Positions 1 through 8,516 of a DNA stretch of 64,000 nt are shown here, piece after piece. Position 1 is the first letter of the stretch. The number at the start of each line of letters is the position of its first letter. The notes under the pieces were generated by a model. The model was given only the letters and a program-made list of their open reading frames with translations, was not told the origin of the DNA and did not search any database. This DNA is from Pedobacter frigidisoli (GTDB lineage Bacteria; Bacteroidota; Bacteroidia; Sphingobacteriales; Sphingobacteriaceae), in contig NZ_SJSN01000010.1 in the NCBI RefSeq assembly GCF_004331675.1, forward strand, positions 178,668 through 242,667, given 5' to 3'. The translations under genes and the position numbers were made by a program.

Positions 1-649
1 GTTGCTAATGGACGCAACCGTTGCGCAACTTGATGGACAGCTGCCATCGGTGCTAACTTTGCGTAACCCGAATAACGACTCTAATGCATGTAGAATGAAT
101 ATTAAACTAAGAAAGATGATTGAACAAATAAGTAGGAAGATGGTCAAAGTCCTAAGCGGGCTTTATTTAATAAAGGCCAAGATATTTGAAACCATGATGA
201 TCGGGGAAACCTCAGAAGTGGATCTCAGATTTTCCAGAAAGGACAATGTTTTTGCCAGATTCCCCATGCATATTGAGCTTTTGAAGGGATCTCAAGTCAG
301 ATTGGAGCTGACCTTAGCCTCCAGGTGCGAAACTGATGTATCGCTCCATACAGGTTGGCGAGCCAGAGACCACAATTTCCTTACAGAACCGGGATCCGGA
401 CCTCACCGTTGTGAGCAGTCAAAAGTGAGGGGTAGGGATGGATAGGCCCGGATGCTGGGGCGAGCTTGGCGAACTATCCCTTAATACACCTTATAATGAC
501 CCAACGGAAAGTATCTTGAGAACATTGCGCTGAGGCAAACATGATAGATCCACCAAGATATATGATTTCCGGACAAATCCCTATCATCAGATCATCTCAA
601 GCCTGGTCCGGTCAGGCAAATAAAAACCAAAAAGAAAGTACCCTTTGAT
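1..649. other. Left-edge stretch without a supported gene
   Basis: I see no convincing gene here. An open frame runs from the window edge to position 445 on the + strand, but it opens with TTG and its translation matches no family I know. It also lacks a hydrophobic core, repeats or a recognisable motif. The rest, up to the HTH gene at 650, is non-coding in appearance. It could be the decayed edge of the mobile element or the tail of a gene outside the window. Confidence 0.3.
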
Positions 650-1027
650 ATGACCCGTGATACGCTTATTGGAGTGATAGGGATATATACGGGCCTCCGC
701 GCTAAACAACTTCAATCGAAACAGTTGATCCAATCATTAAATGATATTTCCATGACAAAGATAGATGCCATTATTGATATACTCTATAAAACATATTTCC
801 TTTTAGAACACCATGTGGGGCCCTTCGATGGCAGTCGCCCATACCTTGAAGACGAGCAGTTGACCAGGCAGCAGGCGAAGGACTACCTTGGCATCAGTGA
901 AAGTACCTATAAGAGAAAGGTTAAGGATGGCTCTCTAAAGCCATTAAAATTGCCGGGTGGGGACCGTTTTTACAAGAGCCAGCTGTACCAGGAATATAAG
1001 GAGAGCATACGTCGGGGCCGAATCTGA
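650..1027 (+). CDS. Excisionase-like helix-turn-helix DNA-binding protein
   Basis: A 125-residue protein. The C-terminal half (about residues 68-118) is a MerR/excisionase-type winged helix: LTRQQAKDYLGISESTYKRK, then a short basic stretch and a GGDRFY wing. The N-terminal half is helical and unrecognised. Proteins of this type sit near one end of Bacteroidetes conjugative elements and act either as recombination directionality factors or as regulators of transfer genes. It precedes the transfer genes on the same strand but is separated from them by 725 bp, so it is probably its own transcription unit. The HTH assignment is firm. The excisionase role is inferred from context, and no integrase is visible nearby. 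Confidence 0.75.
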   Translation: MTRDTLIGVIGIYTGLRAKQLQSKQLIQSLNDISMTKIDAIIDILYKTYFLLEHHVGPFDGSRPYLEDEQLTRQQAKDYLGISESTYKRKVKDGSLKPLKLPGGDRFYKSQLYQEYKESIRRGRI

Positions 1028-1547
1028 GTGGGTATGCTGCTAAAAAATCTGGTGCCTTTAGAAGCTCCAAGTCAATTCTGAGGCGATCCTGTGGTCCGTT
1101 GTTTCTCCTGAATCGGTCAAGATGTGGCAATCAGTTATTCCTGCCTGATAGCTGCCCAGCTTGGTAGGACTCAAATAAAAGTGCGGGTAACTTTTCCCTG
1201 AGGTGTTACCAACTGTTCTGGCCTGCATCGCATACTGCTATATCGTTAGCGCCTGAATGGCCTTGGCAGCAAATGCTTCTTGGACTTGGTATGGCCTGTT
1301 TGGCAGAGCTATCAATTCAACCAATCTTGTTGAGGCTCAAATCGAAGAGTTTTTATCCCTTATGGCTCATAAAAGGCCCAATGTAGTCCATTTGTGCATA
1401 AAGCATATTTTCATCCCTAATTTAAGGATATGGAAAGCAATATAACTGCTTTCCTGGTTAGTCAAGGTGTTCATTATGGGTGAGCTATATCGCTATTATT
1501 GAGCACTGATGCCTAGGATTCTTTGACATTTGGGGATGAAACATTAT

Positions 1548-1699
1548 CCCGCGAGAGCGGGAAATTTTGCGAAGTTGAGATCGTATCAATACTACGAAAG
1601 CGCATTGGCAGGCGAGGGCCCGGTTTGTATAAACCGACGTGAGTAATCCCGGCAATATATAAATTGGGGCAGACGCTTGGCGTTATGCCCTTTTTTTTT
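1548..1699 (+). ncRNA. Candidate structured RNA or oriT-like hairpin cluster
   Basis: Four hairpins lie within 150 bp. CCCGC (1548-1552) and GCGGG (1557-1561) close a GAGA loop of the GNRA type. TGCG (1568-1571) pairs with CGCA (1601-1604) around an inner stem TCGTA (1581-1585)/TACGA (1593-1597). CGGTTT (1621-1626) pairs with AAACCG (1631-1636) around GTAT. The cluster ends in a stem followed by nine T residues (1667-1699). I recognise no Rfam family. In CTnDOT, a small RNA (RteR) controls transfer genes, so an sRNA or leader has precedent in such elements. An oriT is the main alternative. Confidence 0.35.
1667..1699 (+). terminator. Rho-independent terminator-like hairpin
   Basis: GGGCA (1667-1671) pairs with TGCCC (1686-1690) and ACGC (1673-1676) with GCGT (1680-1683) around a TTG loop, with a small internal bulge. 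Nine consecutive T residues (1691-1699) follow directly. This is the layout of an intrinsic terminator reading rightward, ending a transcript before the primase gene at 1753. Confidence 0.55.
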
Positions 1700-1752
1700 G
1701 CCCTAATATAGGTAGTCATGATACCCACGATTACCGATCAATCCCCACCCTT

Positions 1753-2697
1753 ATGGATGAACATAAATTAGACCTCGCTCAGCTCCGGGCAGAGATTCCC
1801 CTAGCTGGCTTTCTGGAGAAACTCGGTCATGTGCCCATCAGGCGTTCGGGCGGAGAGCTTTTCTATCTGTCCATGCTTAGGGACAATGATACCGCGCCCT
1901 CTTTCTGCGTGAACGAGAAAATGGATTTATGGTATGACCATGGGCTTGCAAAGGGAGGGAGTATCATTGATCTTGCACTACTGCTCTGGCCAGAGCTTGG
2001 TTTCAGGCAATCCATGGAAAGAATACTAGAGGTCTCGGGAAACCCAGTGCTGGAGACTAAAAGTGCAGGGGGGAGGCAAACCGAGATGTCCCTTAAGTTT
2101 CCCAGCTATCAGATCCTGGAGGACAGGCCCATTGGAACAAACCATTCCATCTCAGCCTACCTGCGAAGTCGCGGTATCCTCTCCCAGGCTGATCCCTTTA
2201 TTAGAGAGTTATATTATTCGGTCAAGACAGCCACCGGAGAACAAAGGAAAATGTTTGCCGCTGGTTGGCAGAATGAGGCAGGGGGCTGGGAGGTGAGAAA
2301 TGAGCACTTTAAGGGATGTCTTGGAAAAAAATCAATGAGCGCCATCCCGGGGAGCCCCGACCAACTGACCGTTTTTGAGGGGATGATGGACTTTCTGAGC
2401 TGGCGGCTGGAGCATCCTGGGAATGAGAGCAGTATACTGATTCTGAACTCGGTCGCCTTTTTAGCTCCAGCGATCCAGCGAGCGGCCCGATACAGAAGCG
2501 TCTCGGTCTTCTTTGACCATGACCCCTCGGGTAGAAAGGCGACAGCGGCCTTTTTGGCCCAGGTTTCCTATGCTAATGACCGTTCGGGTATCTATGAGGG
2601 GCATAATGATTATAATGAAAAGATCCAGCATCAGCTAGGGGATGCCCGGCAGCAGCGTAGCTCGGATGCCCCTTGCGAAAAAATAAAAAAGAGATAA
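1753..2697 (+). CDS. Primase-like Toprim domain protein
   Basis: A 314-residue protein of the short primase type found on Bacteroidetes conjugative elements. The N-terminal part (residues about 36-75) carries the CHC2-like zinc-ribbon-derived module, here without the cysteines: FYLSMLRDNDTAPSF, then WYDHGLAKGGSIIDL. The C-terminal Toprim domain shows the acidic motif VFEGMMD (about 203-209) and the DxD-type motif FFDHDPSG (about 253-260). It likely primes the complementary strand of the transferred DNA or helps element replication. It is the first gene of the long rightward transfer block and ends 26 bp before the MobC-like gene. The family is clear, but the exact role in transfer is inferred. 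Confidence 0.8.
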   Translation: MDEHKLDLAQLRAEIPLAGFLEKLGHVPIRRSGGELFYLSMLRDNDTAPSFCVNEKMDLWYDHGLAKGGSIIDLALLLWPELGFRQSMERILEVSGNPVLETKSAGGRQTEMSLKFPSYQILEDRPIGTNHSISAYLRSRGILSQADPFIRELYYSVKTATGEQRKMFAAGWQNEAGGWEVRNEHFKGCLGKKSMSAIPGSPDQLTVFEGMMDFLSWRLEHPGNESSILILNSVAFLAPAIQRAARYRSVSVFFDHDPSGRKATAAFLAQVSYANDRSGIYEGHNDYNEKIQHQLGDARQQRSSDAPCEKIKKR

Positions 2698-2723
2698 GTT
2701 CTGCAATTCAGTAATCAAATGCC

Positions 2724-3113
2724 ATGGGAAGAAAAAAGCAGCAGACAACCAGGCCAAACTGCATCAGGAGCTACCTGAGTGATGATGAGCTGGAAAGGGT
2801 TAGTCAGGTAGCCCTTCAGCTCAACATCAATATATCTATGCTGATCAAAAAGCGGCTACTCAACCCCAGTATACTACTTGTCGATCCCTCTGCGTTACTG
2901 ATCAGTCTATCGGCAATCGCCATTGATATCTCAGGGATCAATCAGGCGATCCAATCGCTCCAAAAATCGCTTCTTTCCGATCAATGCACGTTCACGGATC
3001 CTCACGTTATGGAGGGTCTACAGAGGCTTTTTGAACAGTATCTCCATCAGCAGCAGGTCCTGGAAAGAACCTTGCGAAAACTGCTCATCAGTTTGGATGA
3101 CAAAAACCTATAG
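2724..3113 (+). CDS. MobC-like relaxosome accessory protein
   Basis: A 129-residue, basic, helical protein starting with a charged MGRKKQQT tail. It has a ribbon-helix-helix-like segment (RSYLSDDELERVSQVALQLN, about 16-35) and ends in a helical region with a QQQVLERTLRKLL stretch. Small proteins like this, directly upstream of the relaxase, are relaxosome components that bind oriT and help melt the nick site. The stop lies 2 bp before the relaxase ATG, which implies translational coupling. The call rests on position, size and the RHH-like part; sequence alone would be weak. Confidence 0.65.
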   Translation: MGRKKQQTTRPNCIRSYLSDDELERVSQVALQLNINISMLIKKRLLNPSILLVDPSALLISLSAIAIDISGINQAIQSLQKSLLSDQCTFTDPHVMEGLQRLFEQYLHQQQVLERTLRKLLISLDDKNL

Positions 3114-3115
3114 CC

Positions 3116-4099
3116 ATGTCCAGAATTGTTTTACGCCTGTTTACCACTGCAAGGGGATTCCCTGCAATCGCCTATAATATGAACAAGGTGCTATCTGGCA
3201 AGGCCCAGTTGTTGCACGTTGCCAACCTTGGCGTCCTGTATGCCTTTTCAGGTCCAAGCGCCGCAGATCTTACCCATTATTTTGGCGCGGTATCTTCGCT
3301 GAACCTGCGCAGCCGTTATGATCAGTTCCATGCAGTGCTCTCGACAAGGGGAAAGCGAGTGCCGCCCGAAGAGCTCCTGGGCTATGCACAGGAATGGCTG
3401 AAAGGGATGGGTTATCAGGATCAGCCGCTTTTGATATTCTTTCATGAGGATACCCAAAATCATCATTTGCATATCGTTTCCACTGATGTCAGGATTGATC
3501 GGTCAAAGATCGCTGATTCCTTTGACCGCATCCGGGGTATCCGGCTGCTCAACCAGATATGTGGGGTTGATGAGCAAAGGGAATTCTCGGCAGAGATCGC
3601 GCCCTTGCTTAGCTACCGCGTCACAAGTATCCATCAGCTCTCGCTGGTACTAAGGGAAAGGGGTTATCACTTTTATCAGGTTCGCGGGCAATATGTTATC
3701 CGAAAATATGGGATAACCTTTTTCCGCCTGGAGGCTGAAAAATTGCTCAATGGGCTTAAGGGCGCTTCCCTGGATCATGCCCGTATTGAGGAACTGCATG
3801 CAATGCTCCAAAGCGGCACCCTCATCCATAACCCCAGCCCCATTGCTGTTTATCAAAAGGTTGCAGGGAATAACAGAAAGCGGCTCATTGGTTACCGCTC
3901 GGCGCTATCCGAGTTTTTAGAAAGGACCAGGAATATATCCATCTGCTATTCGTTAAGGAATGGAGCACTCATAGGCTTTACGCTCATTGACCATCCTCAT
4001 AAGCAGCTTATCGATGGAGCAGCGGTGATGCCGCTCAATGAGCTGATCCGCTCTCATCATCCATCGCCTGAGCTCAGCTCAGGCCCGTACCGCAGATAG
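3116..4099 (+). CDS. Relaxase / mobilisation nuclease (MobB-like, MOBP-type)
   Basis: A 327-residue protein that should nick oriT and pilot the transferred strand. Motif I is YNMNKVLSGKAQLL (from Tyr20), the pattern typical of Bacteroides relaxases; Tyr20 is the candidate nucleophile. Motif III is H110-E-D112 followed by H117-L-H119, matching the metal-binding HxDxxHxHxH-like signature. The domain covers about residues 1-250, and the C-terminal tail (about 250-327) is unrecognised and short compared with larger relaxases. It is coupled to the MobC-like gene and followed 28 bp later by the ParA-like gene. Confidence 0.85.
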   Translation: MSRIVLRLFTTARGFPAIAYNMNKVLSGKAQLLHVANLGVLYAFSGPSAADLTHYFGAVSSLNLRSRYDQFHAVLSTRGKRVPPEELLGYAQEWLKGMGYQDQPLLIFFHEDTQNHHLHIVSTDVRIDRSKIADSFDRIRGIRLLNQICGVDEQREFSAEIAPLLSYRVTSIHQLSLVLRERGYHFYQVRGQYVIRKYGITFFRLEAEKLLNGLKGASLDHARIEELHAMLQSGTLIHNPSPIAVYQKVAGNNRKRLIGYRSALSEFLERTRNISICYSLRNGALIGFTLIDHPHKQLIDGAAVMPLNELIRSHHPSPELSSGPYRR

Positions 4100-4127
4100 T
4101 CTTCATTCACTTAAATCCTTTTTTGCT

Positions 4128-4781
4128 ATGGTCATCGCATTTGGAAACACCAAGGGTGGGGTAGGCTCGAGCACTCTGGCGTTGTTGCTAGCCCAATACC
4201 TTTCCTCGGTGCCGGGACTGCACACCAGCCTCATTGATTTGAGGGAAAACAGGGGCCTGGAGGGACTCTCCTCCCGCTCTGGCCTGGTCGAGCATCAGCC
4301 GATATTTGATTTTTTTGCCTGTGATCTGTCCCGGTTAGATCCATTGATGCAAAGACTCGGTCAAAGCGCTAAAGGGGTGATGGTGCTGGATCTTCCCGCA
4401 TTGTTGTATGATGAGAAACTTACAGCGCTGATTGCCAAGCTCAATCAGTTGATCATTCCCTTTAGTTATGAACGGGCGACGCTGGATGCGAGCATTTATT
4501 TTGCAGCCTTTTGCAGGCGCATCAATCCATCCCTTTCCATACTGTTTATTCCCAATCGCATCCACCACTCCGCTATTTATGAGTTCAGGGAGGAAGTGGA
4601 TACCGTTCTTCGAAAAATGGGCGGAGTATCTCCGGCGATCCTGGAGCATATCGGCTTTCAGCGTATCGGCTCGCTTGATCTGCCCATTGAACTTTGCCAA
4701 AGGGTACTTCCGGTCCTTGAGCTCATTTATCACCAATACCTCAAGAATAATATGTCAAATAATTTCTCTTTATATCCCTAA
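4128..4781 (+). CDS. ParA/MinD-type ATPase (TraA-like) with atypical P-loop
   Basis: A 217-residue ParA-family protein, placed where traA lies in Bacteroidetes conjugative elements. The deviant Walker A reads KGGVGSST (residues 9-16). The signature lysine K9 is present, but the usual P-loop lysine (KGGVGKT/S) is replaced by serine. A Walker B-like strand, VMVLDLPALL, lies around residue 85-94. The protein may position the transfer machinery or the element. Loss of the P-loop lysine is also known in CpaE/TadZ-type relatives, so this may be a regulatory non-hydrolysing form. The small membrane protein gene follows after 10 bp. Confidence 0.75.
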   Translation: MVIAFGNTKGGVGSSTLALLLAQYLSSVPGLHTSLIDLRENRGLEGLSSRSGLVEHQPIFDFFACDLSRLDPLMQRLGQSAKGVMVLDLPALLYDEKLTALIAKLNQLIIPFSYERATLDASIYFAAFCRRINPSLSILFIPNRIHHSAIYEFREEVDTVLRKMGGVSPAILEHIGFQRIGSLDLPIELCQRVLPVLELIYHQYLKNNMSNNFSLYP

Positions 4782-4791
4782 AACAACCGTT

Positions 4792-5118
4792 ATGATTTCC
4801 TGGACCAATTTTTTGCTCTACATGAGCCTGATCTACCTGATCTATTATTCGATCAACCTACTCTTTGACCTTTTGCTATCTAGCCCCTCCAATGGAGCTG
4901 GATTGGATGAGGATCCGGTCTTCTTGGTGCAGGATCTGCAGGAACCTATTGATGCCAGCATCATTGATCCTGCGGATGCAGATCTGCTGAGCGGCGGCTC
5001 AACTGGCGATCTGCTCCATTCCGGAGAGACCAGCTCGAGCGGAGGGGTAAGCCTGGCTGCACTGTTTTCTCTGGCATCTGAGGATGCCATCGTATTTACC
5101 AAGCAGATCGCTGCCTAG
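4792..5118 (+). CDS. Small single-pass membrane protein of the transfer operon
   Basis: A 108-residue protein. I chose the ATG at 4792 because the frame upstream of it overlaps the ParA-like gene and reads as its shadow. Residues 4-29 form one hydrophobic helix (WTNFLLYMSLIYLIYYSINL). The rest is acidic and Gly/Ser-rich, with no known domain. It lies between the ParA-like gene and the DUF4134 genes, where Bacteroidetes elements carry small poorly conserved tra proteins (traB to traD positions). I do not recognise a family and assign no function. Confidence 0.6.
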   Translation: MISWTNFLLYMSLIYLIYYSINLLFDLLLSSPSNGAGLDEDPVFLVQDLQEPIDASIIDPADADLLSGGSTGDLLHSGETSSSGGVSLAALFSLASEDAIVFTKQIAA

Positions 5119-5129
5119 CTTTTCGCCCT

Positions 5130-5438
5130 ATGAGACACCACCGCCTAAAAATCACCCTGCCCCTTATCATTTTCTCCCATGTGATGGCCCTGGCGCAGGT
5201 GCCCCCTGGTATAAATGAGCTTCATTCTATTACAGGGGAGATGCACCAGTACTATTTCCATTTTTCTGACCTGGCGCTCCTGATCGGTGCCATTGCCGGC
5301 ATCCTGGGTGGGCTCAGGGTATACGGAAACTGGCAGGCTGGCCATCACCACATCGATGCGCAGGTCATGGGCTGGTTTTTTTCCTGTCTATTCCTGCTAC
5401 TCAGTGGCGTATTTCTCCGCGGCCTATTTGGACTCTAA
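5130..5438 (+). CDS. DUF4134 family conjugation protein (TraE-like), first copy
   Basis: A 102-residue protein with an N-terminal signal/TM segment ending near ALAQ (about residue 23) and two membrane helices: LALLIGAIAGILGGLRVYGNW and FFSCLFLLLSGVFLRGLFGL. The layout of TM, short charged turn with GxW, then TM is that of DUF4134. Such proteins occupy the VirB2-like position and are thought to be the pilin-like part of the mating apparatus. It is a diverged paralog of the next gene. Its signal-peptide end and histidine-rich loop (GHHHID) differ from that copy. Confidence 0.75.
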   Translation: MRHHRLKITLPLIIFSHVMALAQVPPGINELHSITGEMHQYYFHFSDLALLIGAIAGILGGLRVYGNWQAGHHHIDAQVMGWFFSCLFLLLSGVFLRGLFGL

Positions 5439-5471
5439 TTCTATAATCTTCAACTTAAAAAAACCAACATC

Positions 5472-5780
5472 ATGAAAAAATCAACAAGAATCATCGCTGC
5501 CGCATTATTGATGGGCAGCGCGAAGCTCGCCAATGCCCAAGTGAGTGGCGGTACAACTGGAATCAACGCGGCCGCATCCAGCCTGACCAGCTACATCGAT
5601 CCGGTATCAACCCTAACCCTGGCCATCGGGGCAGTTGTGGGGATCATCGGCGGGGTAATGGTGTATATCAAATGGAATTCCGGCGACAGGGACATCAATA
5701 AGGAAGTGATGAGCTGGGGAGGATCCTGCCTCTTTTTGGTATTGGTATCGGTAGTGATCAAGGCCTTTTTTGGGGTATAG
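5472..5780 (+). CDS. traE: DUF4134 family conjugation protein (TraE)
   Basis: A 102-residue protein with a signal peptide cleaved after about ANAQ (residue 23), then LTLAIGAVVGIIGGVMVYIKW and a second helix SCLFLVLVSVVIKAFFGV. This is the standard DUF4134/TraE form of Bacteroidetes conjugative elements, a VirB2-like inner-membrane subunit. It aligns end to end with the gene just upstream, so the pair is a tandem duplication. The TraF gene starts 10 bp after its stop. Confidence 0.82.
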   Translation: MKKSTRIIAAALLMGSAKLANAQVSGGTTGINAAASSLTSYIDPVSTLTLAIGAVVGIIGGVMVYIKWNSGDRDINKEVMSWGGSCLFLVLVSVVIKAFFGV

Positions 5781-5790
5781 CTTTCGCGAG

Positions 5791-6090
5791 ATGAAAAGAT
5801 ACCCGATCTATAAGGGGCTCCAAAAGCCCCTAAGCTTCAAGGGACTAAAGGGAAAGTTCATCGCCTGGGGAGTGATCTCGCTGGTCAGCGGACTGCTGAT
5901 TGGCGGACTCCTGAGTACGCTGATCAATATCTACCTGGGTGGGGTGGCCTGCATTATACTGACAGCTGGATTTCTCGCCTTTACCCTTTTTCGACAGAAG
6001 GCGGGACTTCACTCCAAGTCCCGCGAGCGTTCACTTGTGATCTACCCCAATAGACTAAAGATCCGTTATGAAAAAGAACAAGACCTTTGA
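5791..6090 (+). CDS. traF: DUF4133 family conjugation protein (TraF)
   Basis: A 99-residue protein. The ATG at 5791 is chosen because the alternative TTG lies inside the preceding gene. It begins with a soluble KRYPIYKGLQKPLSFKGLKG stretch typical of DUF4133. Two membrane helices follow (about 25-65), then a basic C-terminal tail. This is the VirB3-like partner of the VirB4-type ATPase. Its end overlaps the start of the TraG ATPase gene by 23 bp, consistent with coupling of VirB3- and VirB4-like products. Confidence 0.8.
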   Translation: MKRYPIYKGLQKPLSFKGLKGKFIAWGVISLVSGLLIGGLLSTLINIYLGGVACIILTAGFLAFTLFRQKAGLHSKSRERSLVIYPNRLKIRYEKEQDL

Positions 6091-8509
6091 GCTGCCCTAT
6101 ATCGGTATCGCTCCGCGCGAGGGAATGGATTTTCTCTACGGGGAAAGGGGAGATTACTCCATTGTGATCCGGATGGAGAATCCAGCGCTCCGCTATTGCG
6201 CGGATCCATCGGCCTATACCGGTTTTCATCACCTGCTGCTGAACATCATCAAGATACTGGGCGAGGGGCATATCATACAAAAGCAGGATATCCTTGCCAG
6301 AAAGCGCTATCAGGCACCATATCATAGTGAGTACCTGCAGCAAAGCTACAATGACCATTTTCAGGGCAGGGCCTTTCTGCAGGTGCAGACCTTTTTAATC
6401 CTGACCAGGGTGATCAAAAAAGGGGCTTTCTATGTATATGATGCCAAGGCGGAGCTCGATTTTTCCCAGCGGGTGATCAAGGTGGTGGAACTGCTCAAGC
6501 AGGCCTCACTCTCCCCGCAGGTATTAACTGCCTCCCAGATCGAGTCGCACACCAAGCGCATACTATCGATGGACTTTTCCAAAAAGGGGATTGCCATGGA
6601 AAATATCAGGCCCCATGATACCCACCTTTCCATCGGGGACCGAGCGATCAGGAGCATCTCCCTTGTTGATATCGATTCCATTGACCTGCCCTCCTCGCTT
6701 GCCACCTTTCAGAGTAGGCATGACGGAAAGGCCTTTAGGGGCTTTGCTATGGATAACCTGTCATTTCTTTATGATGTTCCCCATGTGGATTGCATGGTGT
6801 ATAACCAGGTGCTCGAGATTCCCCATCAATCCATTACCTTAAGTAAGCTTTCCCTAAAAAGAAAGCGCCATGCAGGCATACCGGATCCGGCCAATCAAAT
6901 GTGTATGGAGGATATTGATCTTTTGCTCAGCGAGGTCGCCCGTGAGAACCAGCTCCTGGTCAATGCCCACTACAATATACTGCTCTCAGCAGACCAGGCC
7001 TCCCTTTCCACTGCCAGTGGATTTATCGAATCATCCCTCTTTCAGATCGGGATCATTGCCTCCAGGAATGCCTATAACCAGCTTGAGCTCTTTCGCAGCG
7101 CGCTGCCTGGAAATGGGGTTTCCCTAAAGTCCTATGACTGGTTTCTGCTGAGCTGCGAGGCGGCGATATGCCTGATGTTCAAGGAGCGAAACCAGCTTGA
7201 CGAGCAGTCCGATTTCCTGATTCGATTCACTGACCGCCAGGGCATCCCGATCGGTATCGATCCATCGGATCTGCCCATGCGCAGTGGCAGGATCTCCAAC
7301 CGCTCCAAGTTTGTGCTCGGGGGTTCCGGCTCCGGGAAGTCCTTTTTTATGAATGCGCTCATCGAGCAGTATCTGTTATATAATATGGACGTAGTCATCG
7401 TCGATACCGGGCATTCCTATAGCGGGCTTTGCGCCTATCTAGGCGGCACCTATCTGACCTATTCCGAGCAGGCTCCAATTACGATGAATCCCTTTCTGAT
7501 CTCTCAGGAGGAATACAATATCGAAAAGCGGGATTTTCTAAAGACCCTTATCTCCCTTTTGCTAAAGGGGGTGGATGGAGAGATTTCCCAGGTGGAGGAT
7601 ACGGTGATCTCGAATGTGATCTCGGCCTATTACGCGACCCATTTTCTCGAGCAGAGCGCCTGCGATCCGCTGGGCTTTGATGGGTTTTACCACTTTTCCA
7701 TCGGCGCCATTGCCCAGATCAAGCGCAGTGAGCAGGTCAGCTTTGATCTGGATGAGTACCGCTATGTGCTGCGAAAGTTTTGCCGTGGCGAGGAATTTGG
7801 GACCCTGCTGAACCAAAGCGCAGCGGCCTCACTCTTTACCCAGCGACTGATCATCTTTGAGATCGATGCGATCCGCGAGCACAAGGTGCTCTTTCCGATC
7901 GTCACGCTGATCATCATGGATGTCTTCCTGCAAAAGATGCGACATCGGGCTACCCAGCGAAAGGCCCTGATCTTGGAGGAGGCCTGGAAGGCGATTGCCT
8001 CCCCGCTGATGGCTGGTTATCTGGTCTACATGTACAAAACGGTTAGAAAGTTCTGGGGCGAGGCGATCGTAGTGACCCAGGAACTGGGCGATATTATTGG
8101 TAACGCGGTAGTCAAGGACAGCATCATCAGTAACTCCGATACGATCTGTCTGCTCGATCAGGGAAAGTTCAAGGAAAACTATGGCCAGGTCGCATCCCTG
8201 CTCTCCCTGACTGAGGTGGAGCAGCATAAGATCTTTACCATAAACCAGCTCGACAAGGGCCAGCACCGCTCTAGGTTTAAAGAGGTCTACATTCGCCGGG
8301 GACTTATCGGAGAGGTCTATGGGGTAGAGGTAAGCTTGAGGCAATACCTCACCTTTTCAACCGAAAAACCAGAAAAGAGGGCCCTGGAGCATTACATTGC
8401 ACGCTTCAAAGATTATCGTAAGGGACTCGACAGCTTTATTGAGGATCTTTTCAGCTCAGGCGATACCCTAGAAGATTTCATCACAAAGGTCAATAAGACC
8501 ATTAACTAA
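6068..8509 (+). CDS. traG: TraG conjugation ATPase (VirB4 family)
   Basis: An 813-residue ATPase that powers assembly and substrate transfer of the type IV secretion apparatus. The N-terminal half carries the VirB4 N-domain. The ATPase core starts with Walker A, GGSGSGKS (about 417-424), and has Walker B, ALILEEAWKAI (about 632-642), followed by an arginine-rich stretch with VVTQELGDI, as in the VirB4/HerA fold. The length matches the Bacteroidetes TraG family. It overlaps traF upstream and is followed after 7 bp by the first of three paralogous secreted proteins. Confidence 0.92.
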   Translation: MKKNKTFELPYIGIAPREGMDFLYGERGDYSIVIRMENPALRYCADPSAYTGFHHLLLNIIKILGEGHIIQKQDILARKRYQAPYHSEYLQQSYNDHFQGRAFLQVQTFLILTRVIKKGAFYVYDAKAELDFSQRVIKVVELLKQASLSPQVLTASQIESHTKRILSMDFSKKGIAMENIRPHDTHLSIGDRAIRSISLVDIDSIDLPSSLATFQSRHDGKAFRGFAMDNLSFLYDVPHVDCMVYNQVLEIPHQSITLSKLSLKRKRHAGIPDPANQMCMEDIDLLLSEVARENQLLVNAHYNILLSADQASLSTASGFIESSLFQIGIIASRNAYNQLELFRSALPGNGVSLKSYDWFLLSCEAAICLMFKERNQLDEQSDFLIRFTDRQGIPIGIDPSDLPMRSGRISNRSKFVLGGSGSGKSFFMNALIEQYLLYNMDVVIVDTGHSYSGLCAYLGGTYLTYSEQAPITMNPFLISQEEYNIEKRDFLKTLISLLLKGVDGEISQVEDTVISNVISAYYATHFLEQSACDPLGFDGFYHFSIGAIAQIKRSEQVSFDLDEYRYVLRKFCRGEEFGTLLNQSAAASLFTQRLIIFEIDAIREHKVLFPIVTLIIMDVFLQKMRHRATQRKALILEEAWKAIASPLMAGYLVYMYKTVRKFWGEAIVVTQELGDIIGNAVVKDSIISNSDTICLLDQGKFKENYGQVASLLSLTEVEQHKIFTINQLDKGQHRSRFKEVYIRRGLIGEVYGVEVSLRQYLTFSTEKPEKRALEHYIARFKDYRKGLDSFIEDLFSSGDTLEDFITKVNKTIN

Positions 8510-8516
8510 GGACATC

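Larger units (their letters stand above)
1028..1752. other. Long intergenic region upstream of the primase and mobilisation genes
   Basis: 725 bp with no supported gene. The short open frames at 1257-1445 (+) and 1513-1728 (-) have no recognisable content. The 3' part (1548-1699) is dense in short hairpins and ends in a terminator-like structure, described separately. Its position just before the primase, MobC and relaxase genes makes it a candidate for an origin of transfer or for a regulatory RNA of the element. Confidence 0.4.

Noticed and set aside
2..445. A 147-residue open frame at the left edge
   Set aside because: It opens with TTG at the window edge, has no recognisable motif and reads like random translation. 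I left it inside the unassigned stretch.
1257..1445. A 62-residue frame in the long gap
   Set aside because: No domain, no coupling to neighbours and odd composition; probably chance.
1513..1728. A 71-residue frame on the - strand across the hairpin cluster
   Set aside because: It runs through the stems and the T-run, which explain the sequence better.
4468..4791. N-terminal extension of the small membrane protein
   Set aside because: This part lies within the ParA-like gene in another frame; the ATG at 4792 gives a sensible membrane protein.
7829..8344. A 171-residue frame opposite traG
   Set aside because: It is antisense to the conserved ATPase core; no own motifs.
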